A stretch of 64,000 nt of DNA, taken from positions 42,300,990 through 42,364,989 of the forward strand of contig NC_092637.1 of assembly GCF_039555335.1 (NCBI RefSeq), read 5' to 3'. The notes under the pieces were generated by a model. The model was not told the origin of the DNA. It saw only the letters and a list, made by a program, of their open reading frames with translations, and ran no database searches. The DNA is from Amphiura filiformis (Eukaryota > Echinodermata > Ophiuroidea > Amphilepidida > Amphiuridae). The position numbers and the translations under genes are program-made. Positions within the stretch are counted from its first letter, which is position 1. The number at the start of each line of letters is the position of its first letter. Positions 39,930 through 64,000 of this stretch are shown here, piece by piece.

Positions 39930-40429
39930 TGAGCTATGCAAGTTGAAATCCACACCCCCTATGGAAGACATAACCTTAATCCCTACTCAATGCGTGTTTC
40001 AAATGGAGTCACCCATCAGGTGAAACCCCAATTGATATTAACACTCCCTGTGTGGAAGATGAAGGTCAGGCAGCGGCGTAGCTGGGATTTTTTTCCAGGG
40101 GGGGAGCCTGTATGGGACGGGGGCCCAAATCCACCAAATTTCCCTGCACTTGGGGGGTGGGGGCCCCAAATAGACAATTTTTGCCAGGCTTATTGATAAT
40201 AATCGTATGGCATTGCATATCGTATGAATTCCCCATCTGTCTGCCCCTCCTCTCCCTCTCTCCTCTCTTTTTCCTCTCTCTCCCTCCTTTTTCCTCTTTT
40301 TTCTTTGCACTAGGGGGGCGGGGGCCCAAATAGGCAATTTTTTGCGGGGGGGCAATTTCCACCCTGCCTCCGCTACGCCACTGAGGTCAGGTCTTCCATT
40401 TGGGATGTATGGATTTCAACAGCTCATAT
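39930..40429. mobile_element. MITE family B, copy split by a hAT MITE
   Basis: GAGCTATGCAAGTTGAAATC at the left, GATTTCAACAGCTCAT at the right. The right arm is interrupted at 40071-40383. Confidence 0.82.
40071..40383. mobile_element. hAT MITE nested in family B
   Basis: CAGCGGCGTAGC / GCTACGCCACTG ends and a perfect 8-base target duplication AGGTCAGG at 40063-40070 and 40384-40391. Inside, GGGGG(T/C)GGGGGCCCAAATA words occur near both ends. Confidence 0.92.
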
Positions 40430-41670
40430 AACAATGTACAGTTGTCCAACGTTTCTGTAGTCTACAAAAAGAAAATAATTTGTTGTAACACAAAAATTGT
40501 ATTATATAGTTGTTAATATATCTTTATTTCATATTTACTTCATCTTCACAATAAAAGACAATAATTTTATTTGACACAATTACACTAGTACAACACTGAT
40601 TTCTTGTAATTTTTGCATATTACATATACAACTTATAATATATTTTTGGTACATTCTGACTGCTATACATATTTTACATCGTAGAATGTAAATGAGTTTT
40701 ACAGCAAATGAGGGGTTAATACAATCCTTAAGACAAAATGGTGTATCAATATTTCCTTTTATAGTATCATACTTTCTTTTGCTGTTGCACACTAGACTAA
40801 ATCCACCAGTCATCTTCACTGTGCATGCTTGTCGATTAAAAATCTTATAACTCATATTGTGTCGGACTCATGAAAATATTCTTGTATAATGTTGGTTGTG
40901 CTCCATACATCACTTTGGTAATAAATAAAGTAGATTAACAAACAATAAATTGCATGCTACATACTTGTAATACAGATACACCCTTATGTCTTAAAAAGAT
41001 TGACATTAACATCACTCTGGTTACCATGGCAACTTTACAGGTGATTTAATAATGATTCAAATTTGCTGTTTCAAATTCACAAACATATTTAGTATGGATA
41101 ACACACCGTTTGGGAAATCATAGTCCAGTTGCTCTAGGAAAAAGGAATAAAAATCAAACCCACTAATACCTCCAATTATCCCTGCTGATCCCCTATTATA
41201 AAGCTATCAACAGGGTGTAAAAAGTGTGCCAACAGGACCCATAATGACATTATAACATAGCAATTTTCTATCTTTTGGCTTGTCCACTGTAGTTTATCAT
41301 TAGGGTGGGCTTGGCCAGCTGGGAGTGATATTTGCCAATTACCAGTAATTCACTGTCGTAGTGCACAATGGTTACTGCTCCAAACCTGGGCTCATACACC
41401 TGTTCCGAATTTTGATATGCCATAGGCTTTGCGTTGTGATCATTTCGATCAGTGGTTCGTAACAAAGAAAGCATGATCCAGTTGACCTAGCAACGGTCAT
41501 ATTCTAACGTGCACTACGACAGCGAATTGGGCCTGGATTTATATCCTTTCTCATAGAGCAAGTATAAGCAAATGTAACCTCCACTGATGTAATTAGTAAT
41601 GAAAAATGAGAGAAAAAGTAACTACTAAAATTTAACCCGCACATGTTAGACTAGAAAGGTCTGGAAAACT
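40430..41670. other. Intergenic with one inverted-repeat element
   Basis: AT-rich. 41349-41527 has AATTCACTGTCGTAGTGCAC mirrored by GTGCACTACGACAGCGAATT. The rest shows no supported gene or repeat; part may be the 3' UTR of a neighbouring gene, which I cannot show. Confidence 0.4.
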
Positions 41671-41856
41671 GGCTATTCCAGATGAAGTCCATATACCCCC
41701 TATGAAAGACATGACCTTAAACTTCCACACAGGGAGTGTATATTTCAAATGGGGTTACCTGCATGGGTGGCGCCATTTGAAAACTACACCCCCTGTGTGG
41801 AAGATTTAGGTCATGTCATCTACAAGGGGTGTATGGATTTCAACTTGAATAGCCCA
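41671..41856. mobile_element. MITE family B, copy 6
   Basis: GGCTATTCCAGATGAAGTCC / GGATTTCAACTTGAATAGCC with the family inner arms. Confidence 0.85.
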
Positions 41857-42001
41857 TTTCACATGGGATCTTAGTTATAATGCTTTGGGCAAATTACACC
41901 TCACACAAGTGTGATGTCTTTGCCGGAAAACACTGGGGCACACTATTTTTAGTCCCTATGAATGACAATTCAATATAGCATATCTCATAGCATTACACAT
42001 A

Positions 42002-42609
42002 CCAGAGAAGATTTATAAGCAGTCCCATGATACAACTGAAACATCCGGGTACTTGAGAACCAGTCTAGTAATCACAGAGTTTCACACAATTGCTCAATGT
42101 TGATTCCCGTTCCAAGGATGCGATTTTCAAACACTCAAAATATGTCCAAAACTTGGGTCGATAAGCGTTTTCAGATGATCCCTGAAAAGAACATCGGTGC
42201 CCTGTTCAAATGAGCTCTTTTTTGTTACTATCGACCCACATTTGAATGAGGAATAAAAGTCTGAAAGTACAAGATATCGGTATACTAAAAGTAGAAATGT
42301 CAATGTAATGGACACAGCTGCCAACAGCTGTACGCGATGCGACCGATTTCGTATGTCGCGTATTTCAAAGTACAACGCGAACGCACGACCATGGACACAG
42401 TAATGAAAATACTAACCAATCATGAGTGAGTTGGCAAGGTTGGATTCACTTCCGTGTTACGCACATGCGGGCGTTCATCACACAGTGTACGCAGAGAATC
42501 ATCAAGCTTTTGACAGCTGTATTCATTCAATTGAAATTTCTAGTAAACTGGTCTCAAGTACCCGGATGTTTCACTAGTATCATGGGATCGCCTATAAATC
42601 TTCTCTGGG
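42002..42609. mobile_element. Nested palindromes with family C core
   Basis: Outer arms CCAGAGAAGATTTATA / TATAAATCTTCTCTGG and CATCCGGGTACTTGAGA with its mirror enclose a family C unit (about 42280-42545). Its AACGCACGACC, ACCAATCATGAGTGAGTTGG and ACTTCCGTGTTAC words match 2672-2940 in inverse. Confidence 0.72.
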
Positions 42610-44046
42610 GTGATACCAAGTCCAGACACTCCTAGTCTACCATCTTCAATCAATATTTAAGCTGATAACCATTTACCACTTGACAGACAACATCAACATA
42701 ATCAGTGAAGTTTAATCTACTTTTTTCCACTTATAAATATATAGGCTACGTATTGCTTTTCAGAATGAACATGAGATGGGGAGGAAAGGGGAGGTTAAAA
42801 TATCTAGAAGTACATTCACATGATTTCTAGTTTTTCTAATTACATATACTTTTCACCATATTTGTCACAAAAGGGCACATATGTGCAAAATCTACAGTCA
42901 CTATCTACTTTGACTTGCTTTGTTTTCTTGATTAAAAAGTGAGGAGAGCACCATCTTTGTTTTAATACCCTTAAAGGAAAAGGAAACTCAAAACAGAAAT
43001 TAATTTTTAATCATGTCTGCTAAAATGCACATGCTTGCATGTGTGCATGTTTGATTTTGTTTGTTTTCTTTTGAATTTGACTTTTCCTTTTTATAAAAAG
43101 GTTTTCGTCAATTAAAATTTGAGATGTGAAAACTAGAAATAATAAATTGCTTCAAAATGGCACTTTGATTTTGAATATTAGATTTAGTTTTGTCAACAAG
43201 GTGTGTTTTTGATAAGAAAAATCCTTGCGACTCTTGGAAAACCCTTTTATTTTAATAGAATTACACACACTGAGCAGTTGTACATGTACACATAAACAGT
43301 AGGGCTGTTGTTGAGTAGAATTTTCATTGTCGACAATCATCAAATCTCAATCATGTTCGAAATTTGAATGTTCAGAGAGAAAATGAAGGCTATTAATCCA
43401 CCATATCATTGTCATCTTGTGCTCAATTATTCCTTTCTTTATATCTAAAAGTTATTTTATGGTAAATAAGATTATCACTAATATTTTTAAAGATCAGGAA
43501 AATTGCTTTGTCATCAATATTGTCGACAACAGCCTTGTCCACAACAGCCCTAATAAATAGAGGTAACTGCATTTAAGAATATTGATCATCGCCAAACAGG
43601 AGGAAATTATGAAGATTCGCTATCCAAGCCAATACACCCACTGTTCACAAACTAATCATCTTTCAACCAGTGTTCAAAAATAGAGAGTTAAGCAAGTTTG
43701 GATACTGGTAATCCTCATTGTTAAATGGTCCTCACATTTGGGACTGATCATAATTTTAAGAAATGACTACATGTATATTGGCAATCTACCAATAAATAAT
43801 AACCTTCCCCAATTTTCACAGTTAGTTTAATTAAGCTTATAAATAAAAGCTAAAGGAAATAATTTCTCATTATTTCACCCATATCTTTAAAATTACATGT
43901 GTACAATTTATCCGAAATTATTTCCATTCATTAACACAAAAAGAAAGTAAAATATTGAATGAATATTTAAGTAAAGACATAACTAGCTAGCTAAAAATAG
44001 AATAAAATAATGTTACCTATTATCTCGACCCACCTGAAACACCTAT
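42610..44046. other. Intergenic, nothing recognised
   Basis: Unique-looking AT-rich DNA without supported features. Confidence 0.4.
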
Positions 44047-44213
44047 AATCAAATTAAGTATTTCTTGACCAAACTGGAACATGCGTGTTGCGTCCATGTA
44101 GTGTACTAAGCGTGTGCGCAGTGTAAGGCGTGTGTGTTTTCTTCTGTGTTTATCGCGGAGCCACTAGCGTTCACAGTGTTCCAGTTTGGCCAAGAAATAC
44201 TTAATTTGATTAG
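44047..44213. mobile_element. Short palindromic MITE
   Basis: AATCAAATTAAGTATTTCTT left, AAGAAATACTTAATTTGATT right, with CAAACTGGAACA and mirror inside. Confidence 0.8.
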
Positions 44214-45316
44214 AGTTCCCAAATCTGATTGCAACTTTGAATTACTGCAAGTACTTGATAAAGTCTTTTCAAAAATATACACAAATACACTCATGCTACT
44301 TGCAACAGGATAATTCCTTCATTTTTAGGTTTTCTTTTATCATATTTCTTTCACTTATTTCTAAAATTATCATGGCTTAAATTTCACACAATTTGTCACT
44401 ATTCTTGGAAACCTGAGCGGAATAAAAAATAAAGTTAATACTTATTTGAAGTTTTGAACAAATCAATTTGCATAAATTGAGAATTCCAAAAAAAAACCAC
44501 TGGCAAAGATCCAACTGCATGTCAGAGGTCACTTTTTTGTGATGACACTTAATTGTTATGTCAGAGGTCATTTTCTGGTGTCAAAGGTCACATTAATAAT
44601 TAATTAGTTACATCTTATAATTAACACAAAATTAAGGTTACCACCTATTTTAAATTTGTGACTCATTATTAGAACCCCATTTTTGGACACCTTATAAATG
44701 TGACGCACATAGTATTAATATTCAGATTCATAACATACAATCCTGCAAAAAAAAATGTTGGTACACTGTGTCTGTCATTTGGTATATCTCTGCCCCTACT
44801 CCCCCAATGCAATGTTGGATGAAGCCATGTCATGTAAGATACAGAGGGGAGTCTACGCTTCACATAATATTGCATGCATGTTTCAGTCGCCTCTCCAGTT
44901 TTGATAGGGCATGTATTTCAATTGTTTAGTACAAGTGTGCAAACTATTTTTTCCAGGATTGTAATGATAAAAGCAACCCATTTAAATAATAAACTTAACT
45001 CATGACCCATAGTATAAGTAACTCATTCAAACAAGCCATATTCCAATTCACAGTACGAGGAGACCATTTCAACATATAGCTACAATCCCAAGCATGAATT
45101 ATTACCAAACCAGCCAGGGACCACTGTAATAGAATACAACATAGGGCCACATGTTTACAATACACATGGTCTAAAATAATTATTCTAATACATTACAAAC
45201 GAAATGATTATAATAAAGTAAACTCATTTATGATAAATTAAAAATTGGAATGCATTTGCTTACTTGTGCTTACACGTCAGGGCACGGAAAATATTGCATG
45301 CAAGAAAAGTATGGAT
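44214..45316. other. Intergenic, nothing recognised
   Basis: AT-rich. TCAGAGGTCA(C/T)TTTTT words recur at 44522 and 44560. No gene seen. Confidence 0.4.
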
Positions 45317-45928
45317 TTCTAAACTGGCCTCAAAAAGAAACTTATAATTTTTCACAAGGTCATATCTTAAAATCCTCTCCATAAAAATGAACAAAATTTG
45401 CACACAGGATTACTTCAATAGTCTACTTAAACACATGTCAGTAACCAAGCAGTTGTCCAACTGACACAACAGAAAAATGCACTGACATGGAACACCTTTC
45501 TGGACCACAATTCACATTTTAACAGATTTCTTTTGTTGGGTTCCAATTATTAACCTGTACATGAACAAAAATTCCACACAGGATAACTTCAATACTCTAT
45601 TCTAAACACATGTCAGTAACCAAGCAGTTGTCCAACTGACACAACAGTAAAATGCACCGACATGGAACAGCTTCCGGGACCACATTCACAGGCGAATAAT
45701 TGGAACCAACAAAAGAAATCTGTTGGGATGTGAATTTTGGTACAAAAAGGTGTTCCATGTCAGTGCATTTTGCTGTTGTGTTAGTTGGACAACGGCTTGG
45801 TTACTGACATGTGTTTAGAGTAGACTATTGAAGTAATCCTGTGTGCAAATTTTGTTCATTTTTATGAAGAGGATTTTAAGATATGACCTTGTGAAAAATT
45901 ATAAGTTTCTTTTTGAGGCCAGTTTACT
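45317..45928. mobile_element. 610-bp palindrome with an extra internal direct copy
   Basis: Outer arms TAAACTGGCCTCAAAAAGAA / TTCTTTTTGAGGCCAGTTTA. The left arm block ACACATGTCAGTAACCAAGC...ACATGGAACA appears twice in direct orientation (about 45431 and 45606) and once inverted (about 45750), so one arm segment was duplicated. Confidence 0.8.
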
Positions 45929-46418
45929 TAATATACATCCAATTCTTCACTTTGCCAATCACAAAGCACACAAGCTGTCTCCTCATTTCTCCCAAAATGG
46001 CTTTAAACAGTAAATTCTCATTTCTATTGGCAACATGTGTGTGATATCTTAGACAAAAATAAAATAAGCCTGCCCTGCATGTAAGCACTTCATTTAAGAG
46101 CATTCAGAGGTAGACGAACTTGCATCTTTGGGATAATTCAATAAAATGTCCCTATCATGTGCATTTTAAATTCAGTTTTGAGGAAAAGAGAGGTTTAATT
46201 TAATTCTCCAAAGCCCATAATACAGAAAATATTCAACATACAACGTCAGTATAATGCATCTGTTCTCTTAAGAATCATGCCACTAATGAATTGTGCCGAG
46301 ACACCCTGACATGTTGTGGTGAAACACTAACATGTCATGCAGATATGACATCCACACATGAGCATGCAACATAGAGAGGACACAAAACACTAGCAAGTCT
46401 TAAATCACTGTCCATTCG

Positions 46419-46600
46419 CTCCTTGCATGGTCATCAAGTTTTGGGTAGATCCTCCAACTGGCAACATACATGAATGGCATTGAATCAGTTATACAAGAGT
46501 TATTTAACTTACAGTTAAGTTACATAATTCTTCCTTTCATGTCTGTTGCCAGTTTGAGGCTCTACCCAACATGGCGGAACCATGCAAGGGGTGAATAAAG
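46419..46600. mobile_element. Palindromic MITE
   Basis: CGCTCCTTGCATGGT...CTGGCAACA on the left is mirrored by TGTTGCCAGTTTGAGG...ACCATGCAAGGGGTG on the right. Confidence 0.7.
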
Positions 46601-47016
46601 GCTATGCACCACACAATTTTGTATGTTTGATCTTGCCCAAGACAGGCATTTTCTCTCCAGAAACCCTGTCACTCTCTGCATTACAAGGACTGAAAACTTC
46701 AGCAAGAATCAATTTCTTAATTACAGCGATTCTTATGAAATAAATTTGCAGAACTACACACTGATTCCTTTTACTAAGAATTGTCAACAAATTTGCAAAA
46801 TTCTCCAGATTCTAAATAAGTGCCCATATGGGACTCGCATTGGATTCCTGTAAAGCATGATAGCATTATTGTAATTGATCAAAATCAGTTCTAATCAATA
46901 TCAAAATGTTCAAATCAATAATAAACCAAAATTATCTACTTCTTACCGGTGAGATTGTCTATAAATATAATCTTAACCTCTGAATACCCTTAACGAGCAT
47001 AATTAATGACTTAGGA
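46601..47016 (-). other. ATP6V1B: Region downstream of the V-ATPase stop, probably 3' UTR
   Basis: Directly follows the stop codon on the minus strand. No unambiguous polyadenylation site could be chosen. Confidence 0.35.
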
Positions 47017-62032
<15,016 letters not shown>

Positions 62033-63033
62033 CTGAAACGAAACACAAACAACACAAAGAATTAATTTCAAACCATTCATGTCAAGGTACATACACATGG
62101 TCTATAGCCAAAAAATTCCATACACTCGTGTGCTCAAAAGTAGATCGGTTGGAAATATCCTTACCTAGTCTTATACAAAGGTAGAAAAATCTCCAATAAG
62201 CTAATAATTGCTAAGTGGTCACCCATCTTTGTAAAAGCAGAAGAATTCTTGGTTTAGGTGGGAAACTTGTGGAAGTTTTCAGTCAGTTTAAATCTCGCTT
62301 AAAAGTGACCCTTAGTGTAGAACTGATCAAATCGAGAGGTTCATCGAAATAACTTTCATCCAAATTTCAACATTTCAACAGAATAAACCACCTCTGGTGC
62401 AAAAAAAAGCACCACTGTCCGACCGAAAAACAATAGCAAGTTAACACACTCTACTAGCATTGAAAGTGTTATCTACATGTATGTATCGTGCAAAAAAAGG
62501 TGCACTAGAGTTCTAGAGATCGAGTCGAGTAACTCTTCAAACTTCTTCTGTGCAAACTTAAATAGGGCAGCACCAACCAAGGTCTTAGCCAGCCATGCGT
62601 CCACACGTCTGTAAGACGGCCTAATCTAATTTTAGACGGGTGGATTTAATGAATTTTACAGATGTGATAGCTCTAAAACAGATGATTTTAAGGTTATATG
62701 AACTTGAGACTAATTCAGAGTGACATGTAAAGCCCAAATCAGGACATATTTGACACCAGTGACCCTTCCATGGGTATCCGCAAGTTGTTTTATATTTGAG
62801 GGTCAAATTTTGGTATCTGCTTGGACAGGTGGTTTCTGATTTCTGGCTAAGACTCTGGCACCAACGAAAATATAATACCGATAATGAGACATCTGCTTTC
62901 CCTGGTTTTAAAGATTGCAAACTAATCAGGCTTCAAGTTCAGCCATGTCGATGACACATCCAGCTGATCACGTCATGACGGGTGATCAAAAATGTTGTAA
63001 TAAATATTGCACTTCAACTTAATTTTAGAATCA
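62033..63033. other. V-ATPase first-intron sequence
   Basis: AT-rich; no supported exon for the V-ATPase N-terminus and no clear transposon ends. Confidence 0.4.
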
Positions 63034-63245
63034 AAATAGGCAACCTATGCAATGTATGCTATAAGGATTCAATCATGTTTCACCGTTGTTCATCACCGAT
63101 TAACAATGATGCGTCCGCGTCGTCTGCATGGTTTACTTCGCAAGGGAAGCTTTAGCTGCCCGAGCGAAGTAAACAACGCAGACGCGCCGGACGCGAATTG
63201 TTAATCGGTAATGAATAAGTATGGTGAAACATGATTGAATCGCTT
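63034..63245. repeat. GC-cored foldback element
   Basis: GATTCAATCATGTTTCACC left, GGTGAAACATGATTGAATC right. Inner arms GTTTACTTCGC / GCGAAGTAAAC and GATTAACAAT / ATTGTTAATC surround an AAGCTTTAGCTGC loop. Confidence 0.82.
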
Positions 63246-63460
63246 ACAACAACGAAAACAAGCTAAAGAATAAAGATCGTATTTATAATTCAAATTCATG
63301 AATTCACGAGGAATGTCAGTTAATCATTGACAGTCAGCCTTACAAAAAGATTGATGATTTCTGTTGATCATGTTGATCAGCAATAAAACTGAATAATACG
63401 GAAATCTTCCGCTACTTCCAAAATACTGAATTCAACTTAAAGCGTGATACGCACACAGAC

Positions 63461-64000
63461 TGTTTCAGTTTCAGTTTCTGTTGTCGTCGGTAGGGTAGAC
63501 AAATTGTCCACATTTCGCCAACTTCATTAGAGTATTTATTGACTTGACGCGCTTGCAGGAATTTAACTTGAGAACTTCTAACAATTGTTCAGTTTTTGTT
63601 TAAAAATGTCTAATGTGGTTGCTGCTGTGACTTCCCCAGGTAGCTTGTTCCATTCTGGGATTGTTCGATTGAAGTATGAAAACTTGTTGATATTGAGTCT
63701 GGTGTGCCGTCTTTGGTATTTATGAAGATGGCTTCTCCTGGTTCTGGTGACTTGTGCAGGAATCAGATAATCCTCGCTCTTGACCCCGACCACGACCAGT
63801 CCATTCGAAATTTTATACATCATTGTAAGTCTATCATTCTTTCTTCTTTTTTCTAATGTTTCCCAGTTCAATTTAGTTAACATATCTGTGACACTGCTGT
63901 ACATTGTATTTGCTAAAGTTCCGGCTACAAAATCTGGCTGCTCTCCTCTGCACCATTTCGATTCTGTGCTTATGTATTTGGGTATGGGGGTCCCAAACAA
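63461..64000 (-). mobile_element. LINE 3' end (reverse transcriptase C-terminus), runs off the window
   Basis: A minus-strand frame from the window edge to a stop at 63578 encodes the C-terminal region of a CR1/jockey-type non-LTR reverse transcriptase: SSVTDMLTKLNWETLEKRR, LTMMYKISNGL, SYFNRTIPEWNKLPGEV, LDIFKQKL. A ~95-base 3' UTR follows, ending in GAAACTGAAACTGAAAC, the kind of short tandem tail typical of such LINEs. The visible part of the frame is open. Confidence 0.85.

Overview
This is animal (metazoan) nuclear DNA: spliced genes with GT-AG introns, AT-rich intergenic sequence, very many short inverted-repeat transposon remnants (MITEs), tRNA-derived SINEs and truncated LINE tails. 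A Vax homeobox gene with vertebrate-like flanking motifs, a NANS sialic acid synthase, a metazoan-type H2B and a repeat set typical of marine invertebrates point to a marine invertebrate deuterostome, most likely an ambulacrarian (hemichordate or echinoderm). The species-level guess is inference only.

Layout. (1) 350-541 (+): last coding exon of N-acetylneuraminate-9-phosphate synthase (NANS). (2) 5.4-15.8 kb: two tandem copies of a duplicated locus, each with an intronless 183-codon histone gene on the minus strand (6124-6675 and 14973-15524). Each protein is an H2B in which a second H2B unit has been fused in frame, giving two H2B histone-fold units in one chain. Copy 1 keeps the replication-dependent histone 3' stem-loop and a purine-rich downstream element; copy 2 keeps the purine element but its stem-loop is altered. 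(3) 15.8-30.3 kb: no gene recognised; a field of MITEs, a family of near-palindromic tandem repeats and an AAAG microsatellite. (4) 30619-36628 (+): complete three-exon Vax homeobox gene (294 aa). Intron 1 carries two large GAT arrays, each near one copy of a diverged ~400-bp duplicated block. (5) 36.6-47.0 kb: gene-free, MITE-rich. (6) 47017-62032 (-): thirteen exons of V-type proton ATPase subunit B. All of the protein is present except about the first 45 residues, whose exon lies beyond the right edge. Its introns hold partial tandem copies of one of its own exons, a decayed copy of another, and many transposons. (7) 63461-64000 (-): 3' end of a LINE that runs off the window.

The genes are unrelated housekeeping, developmental and chromatin genes; I see no operon-like logic. 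The most notable signals are the two-unit H2B pair and an over-abundant octamer, TAGGCCTA. In several in-window comparisons of repeat copies or paralogues the octamer replaces a plain TA, which suggests insertion of GGCC with TA duplication, or a transposon excision scar. A three-level nested transposon insertion upstream of histone copy 1, with its empty TTAA site preserved beside copy 2, gives a relative time-line.
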